DNA of 64,000 nt, taken from positions 1-64,000 of the forward strand of contig DATITC010000016.1 of the NCBI GenBank assembly GCA_035468175.1. The letters are read 5' to 3'. The translations under genes were made by a program, and so were the position numbers. This document shows positions 42,159 through 50,058 of this stretch, in pieces; position 1 is the first letter of the stretch; every line of letters starts with the position of its first letter. Source of the DNA: JAVEDQ01 sp035468175. GTDB taxonomy: Bacteria > Actinomycetota > Actinomycetes > Frankiales > Frankiaceae. Below the pieces are notes generated by a model. It did no database searches. It saw only the letters and a program-made list of their open reading frames with translations, and was not told the DNA's origin.

Positions 42159-42421
42159 GCTTCCGGGTCGTCGTGACCCGGACGGCAGCGCGCCAGCTCG
42201 CCGAACGCCTGCCCGAAGCAGCTGCCGCCGCTTGTGTCGAGTTCCTGTTCGGACCGCTGGCGGCGAATCCCCACCGCGTCGGCGCGCCATTGCGCGCCCC
42301 GTTCTTGGGACAACGGCGGGCCCGTCGAGGCGAATACCGCGTTCGCTACCGCATCGACGACGAAACTTCGGCGGTCTACGTACTCGACATTGATCACGGA
42401 CGAGACGCCTACCGGATTTGA
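42155..42421 (+). CDS. RelE/ParE-family toxin
   Basis: An 88-residue RelE-type protein, probably a ribosome-dependent mRNA interferase or ParE-like gyrase inhibitor. The family pattern is visible: LGQRRARRGEYRVRYRID near the C-terminal half and VYVLDIDHGRDAYRI at the end, with the terminal Tyr/Arg typical of RelE. It directly follows its antitoxin. Whether it is active cannot be judged from sequence alone. Confidence 0.88.
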   Translation: MSFRVVVTRTAARQLAERLPEAAAAACVEFLFGPLAANPHRVGAPLRAPFLGQRRARRGEYRVRYRIDDETSAVYVLDIDHGRDAYRI

Positions 42422-42586
42422 CCTCCACAGAACGCCGGGGTCTCGCCGAGGGTGAACTGGCGTTCGAGGACGCCGTCGTCGAGGCGCTGTTCGGAAGTAC
42501 ATCGCATGGTCGTGCCTTCGGGAGTGCTCGTGAACGGCGCTCCCGGACGACCTATCGTCCGACCGTGATTTCGGAGGGGAGCACCC

Positions 42587-42727
42587 ATGGCGATGCGTTC
42601 ACGGGTCCCACCTCCTCGTTCTCTCACACGGCCACGAAAAGCTGGCATTGGTCACGTGCTCCGCCAACGAGGTTTCATCGGTGCTGACGGCAGAACACGG
42701 GGCCGGAGGGTCAGACTGAGCTGGTGA
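42587..42727 (+). CDS. candidate 46-residue basic ORF coupled to fasR
   Basis: ATG at 42587, about eight bases after GGAGGGG, opens a 46-residue frame rich in Arg/Lys, beginning MAMRSRVPPPRSLTRPRKAG. It ends at TGA 42727, overlapping the GTG start of fasR. The ribosome-binding site and coupling are suggestive, but the product has no known domain and the upstream 165 bases (42422-42586) hold no clear gene. It might be a leader peptide regulating fasR translation. Confidence 0.4.
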   Translation: MAMRSRVPPPRSLTRPRKAGIGHVLRQRGFIGADGRTRGRRVRLSW

Positions 42728-44094
42728 GCACCGCGGGGCCTGCCCTCCCGGACGGTGCCGCGGAGACGACCCGGCGGGTTCGCCGGTCCGCGGCGCGGCT
42801 CGCCCGTGCTGCCACCGAGCGCATGGGGCAGGAGCTGCCTTTCTTCGCCGGACTGCCCCCCGAGCACCGAGCCAACCTGGGGCTGCTGGTCCAAGCCTTC
42901 CTCGCCGCGTTCGCGGACTGGTTGACCCACCCGGTCTCCGGTCAGGAGGTGACCGCGTCGGTCTTCGCGACCGCGCCCCGTGAGCTGGTGCGGGCGGTCA
43001 GCCTGCCGCAGACCGTCGAGCTCGTCCGCTCCGCCGTCGACACGCTCGAACCCCGCGTACCGGAGCTCGCGACCACGCCCGAGGCCGCCCAGTGGCTGCG
43101 CGAAGCGATGCTGCGCTACACCCGCGAGCTTGCGTTCGCCGCCGCGCACGTCTACGCCTCCGCCGCGGAGGTGCGGGGCGCGTGGGACGCCCGCCTCGAG
43201 GCCCTGGTCGTCGACGGTCTGTTGCGCGGCGATGCCGGACGCGCGCTGCTGTCCCGCACGACCGCGCTGGGCTGGCGCTCGGGTGACGCGGTGGTCGCGT
43301 TGGCCGGCGGGGCGCCGGACGGCGAGCCGGAGGCGGTGCTCGCGGCGCTGCACCGGACTGCCCGCGAGCTCGACGTCGACGTCCTGGCCGCGGTGCACGG
43401 CGCCGACCTGGTCACGTTCGTCGGCAGCCCCGGCGACCCGTCGGCCGGGGCGGCCCAGCTGGCGTCCTGCTTCGGGCCGGGCCCGCTCGTGCTGGGACCG
43501 GTCGTTACCGGGCTGTCGTCGGGCGCAACGTCCGGCCGCGCCGCGGTGGCCGCCTTGCGCGCGGCGCCGGCGTGGCCGTCCGCCCCCCGTCCGGTCGCGT
43601 CCTCCGACCTGCTGCCGGAGCGGGCGCTGGCCGGGGAGTCCGATGCCCGGCAGGCGTTGGTCGCGGAGGTGTTTCAGCCGCTCGTCGACGCCGGTCCGGA
43701 CCTGCTCGGGACGGTGTCGGCCTACGTCGAGGAGGCCGGTACCGTCGATGGAGCGGCGCGGGTCCTGTTCGTGCATCCCAACACCGTCCGGTACCGCCTG
43801 CGTCGGGTCGCTGAGCTGACCGGCCAGCCACCGACGGAGGCCCGCGGCGCATTCGTCCTGCGTGTGGCGTTGGCGCTCGGCCGGTTGCAGCCACAGGAGG
43901 CGAAGAACGTGACACCGAGTCCGGAGGACGAGCCGTCGACCAGCGCCCCCGCGTTGTCACCTTCCTCCAAAGGGTCGGCGACGGATTGGTCACCGTCTGA
44001 AGCCACGGAACCGCCGCTGGTCAGCAAGCTGGGACGTATGGCAGCGCGACCGGTGGTACGACCGGCATCCGGTCCCGGACCGAGGACCCGGTGA
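42724..44094 (+). CDS. fasR: FasR-type PucR-family regulator of fatty acid synthesis
   Basis: A 456-residue regulator ending in a PucR-type HTH at about residues 330-375 (SAYVEEAGTVDGAARVLFVH, then PNTVRYRLRRVAELTG), followed by a 70-residue disordered tail. It heads the fabD-fabH-acpP-fabF-fabI genes, the arrangement of Streptomyces FasR, which activates its downstream fab operon and binds acyl-CoA. GTG at 42724. The 18-base palindrome 70 bases after its stop is a candidate operator. Confidence 0.87.
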   Translation: MSTAGPALPDGAAETTRRVRRSAARLARAATERMGQELPFFAGLPPEHRANLGLLVQAFLAAFADWLTHPVSGQEVTASVFATAPRELVRAVSLPQTVELVRSAVDTLEPRVPELATTPEAAQWLREAMLRYTRELAFAAAHVYASAAEVRGAWDARLEALVVDGLLRGDAGRALLSRTTALGWRSGDAVVALAGGAPDGEPEAVLAALHRTARELDVDVLAAVHGADLVTFVGSPGDPSAGAAQLASCFGPGPLVLGPVVTGLSSGATSGRAAVAALRAAPAWPSAPRPVASSDLLPERALAGESDARQALVAEVFQPLVDAGPDLLGTVSAYVEEAGTVDGAARVLFVHPNTVRYRLRRVAELTGQPPTEARGAFVLRVALALGRLQPQEAKNVTPSPEDEPSTSAPALSPSSKGSATDWSPSEATEPPLVSKLGRMAARPVVRPASGPGPRTR

Positions 44095-44165
44095 GGCAGA
44101 CGCGACGGACCGGGTCGCGTAATTTCTGGCTACGGTCTTCCTGCTTACGGCGATCGTGCGCGTGG

Positions 44166-44183
44166 GGCTCGACGCGTCGAGCC
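44166..44183. promoter_or_regulatory. 18-base perfect palindrome, fab operon operator candidate
   Basis: GGCTCGACGCGTCGAGCC reads identically on both strands and lies in the 127-base gap between fasR and fabD, 38 bases before the fabD start. It follows a TACGGT -10-like element at about 44141. FasR or another regulator may bind it. Confidence 0.5.
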
Positions 44184-44221
44184 GCCGGAGGAGCTCCCAC
44201 CGTGCCGGAGGAGGGCTAGTC

Positions 44222-45172
44222 GTGCTGGCCATCGTCGCGCCCGGGCAGGGCGCGCAGACCCCAGGCTTTCTCGCGCCCTGGCTGGAGGTCGCGGCCGCGG
44301 CCGAGCTGCTCCGCCGGGCCGACGACGTCACCGGCCTCGACCTGGTGCGGCTCGGGAGCTCGGGCGACGCGGAGGAGATCCGCGACACCGCTGTCGCCCA
44401 GCCCCTTCTGGTCGCGGTCGCGCTGGCCTCCGCGGCGGCGCTCGACCTGCTTCCGGCTGAGGGTGCCGCTTCAGACGCGGCTGAAGATCGCCTGTTCGCC
44501 GGGCACAGCATCGGCGAGCTCACCGCGGCCGTGCTCGCCGGGGCGTTGCCGGCCGATGCGGCGCTGGTCCTGGCCCGCGAGCGGGGTCGCGCGATGGCCG
44601 AGGCGTGCGCCGCCGCGGACACCGGCATGACCGCCGTGCTCGGCGGCGATCCGCTCGAGGTCGACGCCGCGCTGGACCTGCACGGCCTCGTCGCTGCCAA
44701 CCGCAACGGCGCAGGCCAGGTGGTCGCCGCCGGCCCGCGCGCCGGGCTCCTCGCGCTCGCCGCCGACCCGCCGGCCAAGGCTCGGCTCCGACCGCTCGAC
44801 GTCGCCGGCGCCTTCCACACCGAGGCGATGCGGCCGGCCCAGCAGGCGCTCGCCGAGGTGGTCGCCGGGCTGGACCCGCACGACCCCGCCGGGCACCTGC
44901 TGTCCAACGCCGACGGTGCCGTCGTGCGGTCCGGGACCGACCTGCTCGAGCGGCTCGTCGCCCAGGTCGCCGCACCGGTCCGCTGGGACTCCTGCATGGC
45001 GACGATGGCCGGTTCCGGGGTCGCCGCGGTCCTCGAGCTCGCCCCGGGCGGCACCCTGACCGGCCTGGCCAAGCGGGCGCTCAAGGGCGTCGACACCGTC
45101 GCCCTGCGCGGCCCCGGCGACCTGGACGCGGCCCGTCTGCTGCTCAAGCGCGCGGGCGAGGGGACGTCGTGA
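44222..45172 (+). CDS. fabD: malonyl-CoA:ACP transacylase
   Basis: A 316-residue acyltransferase that loads malonate onto ACP. The N-terminal APGQGAQTPGF, the catalytic Ser96 in GHSIGELTA and the His in AFHTEAM are present. GTG at 44222 has GGAGGAGGG upstream. The fabH start overlaps its stop (GTGA). It is about 316 residues, normal for the family. Confidence 0.95.
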   Translation: MLAIVAPGQGAQTPGFLAPWLEVAAAAELLRRADDVTGLDLVRLGSSGDAEEIRDTAVAQPLLVAVALASAAALDLLPAEGAASDAAEDRLFAGHSIGELTAAVLAGALPADAALVLARERGRAMAEACAAADTGMTAVLGGDPLEVDAALDLHGLVAANRNGAGQVVAAGPRAGLLALAADPPAKARLRPLDVAGAFHTEAMRPAQQALAEVVAGLDPHDPAGHLLSNADGAVVRSGTDLLERLVAQVAAPVRWDSCMATMAGSGVAAVLELAPGGTLTGLAKRALKGVDTVALRGPGDLDAARLLLKRAGEGTS

Positions 45173-46149
45173 CCGGAGTCCGGGACGCGGTCCTGCTCGG
45201 CATCGGGGAACACCGAGCTGCTGGCGTCCTTACCAACGCGGACCTCGAGGCCCGGTTGGACACGTCGGACGAATGGATCCGGCGGCGCACCGGCATCGTG
45301 ACCCGCCGCATCGCCGCTCCCGAGGAGAGCATCGTCGGGATGGGCGCCGATGCCGGCGCCAAGGCGCTGGCCGCCGCCGGGATCGACCCGGCCGAGCTCG
45401 ACCTCGTCATCCTGGCCAGCTGCACGGCCCAGCGCCCGATCCCCGGGCTCGCGCCCCAGGTCGCCGAGCAGCTCGGCGCCTCGGGTGCCGGTGCGTTCGA
45501 CGTCAACGGTGGCTGCGCCGGCTTCTGCTACTCGTTGGCGATGGCCGCGGACAGCGTGCGAGCGGGCAGCGCCTCGAAGGTCCTGGTCGTCGCCTCCGAG
45601 CGGCTGACCGACTGGGTGGACCAGGACGACCGCTCGATGGTCATCCTGTTCGGGGACGGCGCCGGAGCGGCTGTCGTCGGGGCCGCCGCTTCCGGGGCCG
45701 ATACCGGGCCGGCCGCCACCCGCAAGGGACCGGTCGGCATCGGGCCCGTCGCCTGGGGTCACGAGGGCGCCAACGCCCCGGTCATCGAGATCCGGGACGA
45801 GTTCATGCAGATGCAGGGCAGCGCCGTGTTCCGTTGGGCCACGACAGTGCTGGTCCCCGTCGCCCGCCGGGCCTGCGAGCTCGCCGGGATCGAACCGTCC
45901 GACCTCGCCGCCGTCGTGCCGCACCAGGCCAACCTCAGAATCCTCGAGGCGATGGCGCGCTCGCTCGGCGCCACCGACGCGGTGTTGGCGCGGGACGTCG
46001 TCGACAACGGCAACAGCTCGGCGGCGTCGGTGCCGCTGGCCCTGGCCCGCCTGGTCGAGTCCGGCGAGGTGCAGAGCGGCGACCTCGCGCTGCTGTTCGC
46101 ATTCGGCGCTGGGCTGACCTACGCAGGTCAGGTCGTCCGCATCCCCTGA
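45169..46149 (+). CDS. fabH: 3-oxoacyl-ACP synthase III
   Basis: A 326-residue condensing enzyme initiating fatty acid chains from an acyl-CoA and malonyl-ACP. The catalytic triad is clear: Cys116 in NGGCAGFCYS, His in VPHQANLRI and Asn in DNGNSSAAS. GTG at 45169 overlaps the fabD stop. Branched or acetyl primer preference cannot be predicted. Confidence 0.95.
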   Translation: MTGVRDAVLLGIGEHRAAGVLTNADLEARLDTSDEWIRRRTGIVTRRIAAPEESIVGMGADAGAKALAAAGIDPAELDLVILASCTAQRPIPGLAPQVAEQLGASGAGAFDVNGGCAGFCYSLAMAADSVRAGSASKVLVVASERLTDWVDQDDRSMVILFGDGAGAAVVGAAASGADTGPAATRKGPVGIGPVAWGHEGANAPVIEIRDEFMQMQGSAVFRWATTVLVPVARRACELAGIEPSDLAAVVPHQANLRILEAMARSLGATDAVLARDVVDNGNSSAASVPLALARLVESGEVQSGDLALLFAFGAGLTYAGQVVRIP

Positions 46150-46193
46150 TTTGCACGACCGTGCACGAATCACCCGAAAAGAAGGAGTTCCAG

Positions 46194-46442
46194 ATGACCC
46201 AGCAGGAGATCCTCGCCGGCTTCGCCGAGATCCTCGACGAGATCGCGGGCGTCGCCGCCGCCGACGTCACCCCCGAGAAGAGCTTTCTCGACGACCTCGA
46301 CCTCGACTCGCTCACGATGGTCGAGGTCGCGACCGCGGCCGAGGACAAGTTCAACGTCAGCATCCCCGACGACGACCTGAAGGACCTCAAGACGGTTCAG
46401 GACGCGGTGACCTACGTGGAGAAGGCCGGTGTCGCCGCGTGA
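46194..46442 (+). CDS. acpP: acyl carrier protein
   Basis: An 82-residue acidic carrier protein. Phosphopantetheine attaches to Ser39 in the LDLDSLTMVE motif. ATG at 46194 has AAGGAG six bases upstream, a 45-base gap after fabH. The stop lies within a 24-base duplicated segment that also holds the fabF start. Confidence 0.96.
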   Translation: MTQQEILAGFAEILDEIAGVAAADVTPEKSFLDDLDLDSLTMVEVATAAEDKFNVSIPDDDLKDLKTVQDAVTYVEKAGVAA

Positions 46443-46478
46443 CGGATGCGACTGGTCGCCGCGTGACGGAGGCGAACG
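46431..46478 (+). repeat. 24-base tandem duplication across the acpP/fabF junction
   Basis: GTCGCCGCGTGACGGA is repeated with a 24-base period (46431 and 46455, 21 of 24 identical). The first copy contains the GTGA stop/start overlap; the second gives a second in-frame GTG at 46463. Confidence 0.95.
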
Positions 46479-47719
46479 GCCGGGCCGCCGTCGTCATCAC
46501 CGGGCTCGGTGCCCTGACCCCCCTCGGCGTCGATGTCGCGTCGACGTGGAAGGGGCTCCTGGCCGGAGCGAACGCGACGGCGCTGCTCGACCAGGAGTGG
46601 GCCGCCGACCTGCCCGTGCGGATCGCCGCCCCGCTCGCCACCCGGCCGGACGGTTCGAGTCCGCTGGACGCGATCCCGCGGGCCCAAGCACGTCGGCTGG
46701 ACCGGGTGCAGCAGCTCGCGCTGCTCGCCGCCCGTGAGGCCTGGGCCGACGCCGGCACGCCCGAGGTCGAACCGGAGCGGCTCGCCGTCGTCGTCGCGTC
46801 CGGCATCGGCGGAGTGCAGACGCTGCTCGCGCAGTACGACGTGCTGAAGGAGCGCGGCGCCTCCCGCGTCAGCCCGCACCTGGTACCGATGCTGATGCCG
46901 AACGGCGCAGCGGCCGTCGTCGAGCTGGAGTTCGGCGCGAGGGCCGGCACGCACACCCCCGTCTCCGCCTGTGCCTCCGGCGCCGAGGCGATCGCCTACG
47001 GGCTGGACCTGATCCGGGCCGGGCGGGCCGACGTGGTGCTCGCCGGTGGATCCGAGGCGGCCATCCACGCGCTGCCGCTGGCCGGTTTCGCCGCGATGCG
47101 GGCACTGTCGCCGCGCAACGACGACCCCGCCTCGGCGTCCCGGCCGTTCGACAAGGCGCGCGACGGCTTCGTCCTCGGTGAGGGGGCCGGCATCGTCGTG
47201 CTCGAACGCGCCTCCTTCGCCGAAGCCCGGGGCGCCCGCCCGGTGGCCACCCTGCTCGGCAGCGGGGCCAGCAGCGACGCGCACCACATCGCCGCTCCCG
47301 AGCCGCACGGAGCGGGAGCCGCCCGCGCCCTGTCGCTCGCGCTGGCCGACGCCGGCGTCGCGCCCGACGACGTGGCCCACATCAACGCGCACGCCACCTC
47401 CACCCCGCTCGGTGATGTCGCCGAAGCGCGGGCCATCCGCACCGCGTTCGGTTCCGCCGCGGACTCGGTGGTCGTGAGCGCCACCAAGGGCAGCACCGGC
47501 CATCTGCTGGGGGCCGCCGGGGCGATCGAGGCCATCGCGACCGTGCTGGCCCTGAAGGAAGGGACCGCACCCCCGACCCGCAACCTCACCGATCCGGACG
47601 ACGAGGTCGACCTCGACGTCGCCGCCGTCGACCCGCGTCCGCTGCCGGCCGGCGCCGTCGGCGTTTCCAACGCCTTCGGCTTCGGCGGTCACAACCTCAC
47701 GCTCGTCTTCGGGGCCTGA
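46439..47719 (+). CDS. fabF: 3-oxoacyl-ACP synthase II
   Basis: A 426-residue elongation condensing enzyme. The catalytic Cys (about 178) in VSACASGAEAI, His in INAHATSTPLGD and His in KGSTGHLLGAAG are all present. GTG at 46439 overlaps the acpP stop; the alternative GTG at 46463 lies in the second copy of a tandem duplication, so the extra eight residues (VTDATGRR) may be dispensable. Confidence 0.94.
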   Translation: MTDATGRRVTEANGRAAVVITGLGALTPLGVDVASTWKGLLAGANATALLDQEWAADLPVRIAAPLATRPDGSSPLDAIPRAQARRLDRVQQLALLAAREAWADAGTPEVEPERLAVVVASGIGGVQTLLAQYDVLKERGASRVSPHLVPMLMPNGAAAVVELEFGARAGTHTPVSACASGAEAIAYGLDLIRAGRADVVLAGGSEAAIHALPLAGFAAMRALSPRNDDPASASRPFDKARDGFVLGEGAGIVVLERASFAEARGARPVATLLGSGASSDAHHIAAPEPHGAGAARALSLALADAGVAPDDVAHINAHATSTPLGDVAEARAIRTAFGSAADSVVVSATKGSTGHLLGAAGAIEAIATVLALKEGTAPPTRNLTDPDDEVDLDVAAVDPRPLPAGAVGVSNAFGFGGHNLTLVFGA

Positions 47720-47723
47720 CCGC

Positions 47724-48494
47724 ATGGGTCTGCTCGAGGGGAAGACGTTGCTCGTCACCGGTGTCCTGACCGAGGCCTCGATCGCCTTCGGGGTGGCCCG
47801 GATCGCCCAGCAGGAGGGTGCGACGGTCGTTCTTACCGGCTTCGGACGCGGCCTCGGGATCACCCGACGGGTGGCGCGGCGGCTGCCCTCCGAACCGGCC
47901 GTGCTCGAACTCGACGTGACCTCCGAGGACGACCTCACCTCGTTGCCGGACCGGCTCCGCGAGGTCGGGGTCGACGCGCTCGACGGCGTCCTGCACGCGA
48001 TCGGGTTCGCCCCGGCGGGAGCGCTCGGCGGCAACTTCATGACTGCCACCTGGTCCGACGTCGCGACCGCCGTCCAGATCTCGACGTACTCGCTCATGTC
48101 GCTGGCCCGGGCCGCCCGGCCCCTGCTGACGGAGCGATCGGCGGTGGTCGGTCTGACCTTCGACGCAACCGTCGCCTGGCCCGTCTACGACTGGATGGGC
48201 GTCGCCAAGGCGGGCCTCGAATCGGCGTCGCGATACCTGGCCCGGGAACTGGGTCCCTCCGGGATCCGCGTGAACCTGGTCGCCGCCGGCCCGCTCCGCA
48301 CGATGGCGGCCAAGTCGATCCCGGGGTTCGAGGCCTTCGAGACCACCTGGGAGGAGCGGGCTCCGTTGGGCTGGGACATCCGGGACTCCGAGCCGGCGGC
48401 ACGGGCCTGCGTCGCGCTGCTGTCCGACTGGTTCCCCGCCACCACCGGGGAGATCGTGCACGTCGACGGCGGGGTGCACGCCGTCGGGGCGTGA
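47724..48494 (+). CDS. fabI: enoyl-ACP reductase (InhA/FabI-type)
   Basis: A 256-residue NADH-dependent reductase completing the elongation cycle. The family has a glycine-poor N-terminal motif (LLVTGVLTEASIAFGVARIA) and catalytic Tyr/Lys in YDWMGVAKAGLES, both InhA-like. ATG at 47724 lies four bases after the fabF stop. It is the last fab gene; a three-unit repeat follows. Confidence 0.93.
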   Translation: MGLLEGKTLLVTGVLTEASIAFGVARIAQQEGATVVLTGFGRGLGITRRVARRLPSEPAVLELDVTSEDDLTSLPDRLREVGVDALDGVLHAIGFAPAGALGGNFMTATWSDVATAVQISTYSLMSLARAARPLLTERSAVVGLTFDATVAWPVYDWMGVAKAGLESASRYLARELGPSGIRVNLVAAGPLRTMAAKSIPGFEAFETTWEERAPLGWDIRDSEPAARACVALLSDWFPATTGEIVHVDGGVHAVGA

Positions 48495-48505
48495 TCCATC
48501 TGTCG

Positions 48506-48550
48506 GGGGTCGGTGATCCAGGGGTCGGCGATCCGGGAATCGGCGATCCG
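48506..48550 (+). repeat. three 15-base tandem repeats after fabI
   Basis: Units GGGGTCGGTGATCCA, GGGGTCGGCGATCCG and GGAATCGGCGATCCG follow one another, with a further half unit. They lie in the fabI-resA gap, about 75 bases before the resA start. Confidence 0.95.
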
Positions 48551-48622
48551 GGATTCACGGTTCTTGGTCCGCATGTCGACTTCCTCACGGAACGGACACA
48601 GCTTCGCGGGTCATACTTGGGT

Positions 48623-49198
48623 GTGCGCGTTCGGCAGGGGGTCGTCGGCCTGCTGACGTGTGCGCTGCTCGCCGGGGCCGCCGCCTGCGGCGGCAGTCCG
48701 GAACAGGGTGCCGGCGGCAACTACGGGTTCGTGAGCGCCGGCTCACCCGGGCTGGACCAGGTCGCGATCACCGAGCGGAAGCCCGCGCCCGCCTTGACCG
48801 GCTCCCAGGTGGACGGTCAGCCGTTCGACCCGGCCACGACCCGCGGGTCGGTCACTGTCGTCAACTTCTGGGCCTCGTGGTGCGGCCCGTGCCGCGGCGA
48901 GACGCCGAACCTCGAAGCCGTCGCCAAGCAGACCACGCCGTCGGGCGTCCGCTTCGTCGGGGTCAACGTCAAGGACTCGAAGGCCGCGGCTGCGTCGTTC
49001 ATGCGCGACAAGGGCGTGACCTACCCCAGCCTCTACGACGACGACGGCAGCCTTGCCGCGCGCTGGCCGATCGCCGTTGGACTGCCGTCCACCGTCGTGC
49101 TGGACCGGCACGGACGCATCGCGGCGCGCTTCACCGCCGCCGTCGACCAGAACCAGCTGCTGCCGGTGGTGCAGCGCGTGGCGGGCGAGGCCACGTGA
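48623..49198 (+). CDS. resA: TlpA/ResA-like thioredoxin, cytochrome c maturation
   Basis: A 191-residue exported thioredoxin-fold protein with an N-terminal signal (VVGLLTCALLAGAAACGG) that may be a lipoprotein signal, although the residues before Cys fit the lipobox only weakly. The redox motif is WCGPC (Cys87, Cys90). It should keep apocytochrome c heme-binding cysteines reduced. GTG at 48623 is five bases after CATACT. The next gene, ccdA, overlaps its stop. This is the first gene of the system II cluster. Confidence 0.88.
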   Translation: MRVRQGVVGLLTCALLAGAAACGGSPEQGAGGNYGFVSAGSPGLDQVAITERKPAPALTGSQVDGQPFDPATTRGSVTVVNFWASWCGPCRGETPNLEAVAKQTTPSGVRFVGVNVKDSKAAAASFMRDKGVTYPSLYDDDGSLAARWPIAVGLPSTVVLDRHGRIAARFTAAVDQNQLLPVVQRVAGEAT

Positions 49199-50058
49199 GC
49201 ACGGCCCAGTTCGTCACCGACGGCCCGTTGCTGCTGGCCCTGCCGGTGGCGGCCGCCGCCGGGCTCGTCTCGTTCCTGTCGCCCTGCGTGCTGCCGCTGG
49301 TGCCCGGCTACCTCTCCTACGTCGCCGGGCTGACCGGGCGCGAGTTGGAGGAAGGTGCGACTCCGCCCGCCGTGCCCGCCGTGCCCACCGCCGCCGTTCC
49401 GAGCGGCTCCGGCGGGACCGCGACGCTCGTCCGTCCCGCGTCGAGCCAGCCTCGGGCGCACACACCGGTCCGGGGCCGGGTCGTTGCCGGTGCGGCCCTG
49501 TTCGTCCTCGGGTTCACCGTGGTGTTCGTCGGCTACGGCGCCCTGTTCGGCTCGGTCGGCAGCACCCTGCGGGTCCACCAGCGCGGCATCGAACAGGTGC
49601 TGGGTGCGATCACCATCGTCCTCGGGCTGGCGTTCGCCGGCGCGTTCGCCCGTCTCCCGCTCGCCAACCGCGAGTGGCGGATGCGCCGGCTGCCGGCCCG
49701 CGGGCTGGTCGGTGCTCCGGTGCTCGGGGTGCTGTTCGGCATCGGCTGGACGCCGTGCATCGGACCGACGCTGGTCGCGGTCCAGGGACTCGCGCTGAAC
49801 AGTGCCACCGCCGGTCGGGGAGCCACCCTGTCCGCGGCCTACTGTGTCGGGCTCGGCCTGCCCTTCCTGCTCGTGGCGGTAGCGGTCCGCCGGGGGCTCG
49901 GCGCGCTCGCCGCGGTCCGTCGGCACACCCGGCTGGTCACGGTGCTCGGTGGCCTGCTGCTCGTCGTGGTCGGCCTGCTCGAGCTGACCGGGACGTGGAA
50001 CGACCTGATCCTGCACCTCCGCGGCGTCCTGCCCGGCTTCGGGGAGACACCACTGTGA
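49195..50058 (+). CDS. ccdA: CcdA thiol-disulfide transporter
   Basis: A 287-residue integral membrane protein with about six helices. It moves electrons across the membrane to ResA. Conserved cysteines are in FLSPCVLPLVPGYLSY and GIGWTPCIGPTL. Between helices one and two lies a 45-residue Ala/Pro-rich cytoplasmic insert. GTG at 49195 overlaps the resA stop, and resB starts in its stop codon. Confidence 0.93.
   Translation: MSTAQFVTDGPLLLALPVAAAAGLVSFLSPCVLPLVPGYLSYVAGLTGRELEEGATPPAVPAVPTAAVPSGSGGTATLVRPASSQPRAHTPVRGRVVAGAALFVLGFTVVFVGYGALFGSVGSTLRVHQRGIEQVLGAITIVLGLAFAGAFARLPLANREWRMRRLPARGLVGAPVLGVLFGIGWTPCIGPTLVAVQGLALNSATAGRGATLSAAYCVGLGLPFLLVAVAVRRGLGALAAVRRHTRLVTVLGGLLLVVVGLLELTGTWNDLILHLRGVLPGFGETPL

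Noticed and set aside
42418..42687. TTG-initiated frame overlapping the toxin stop
   Set aside because: No ribosome-binding site and low-complexity translation; the coupled 46-residue frame in the other phase is better supported.
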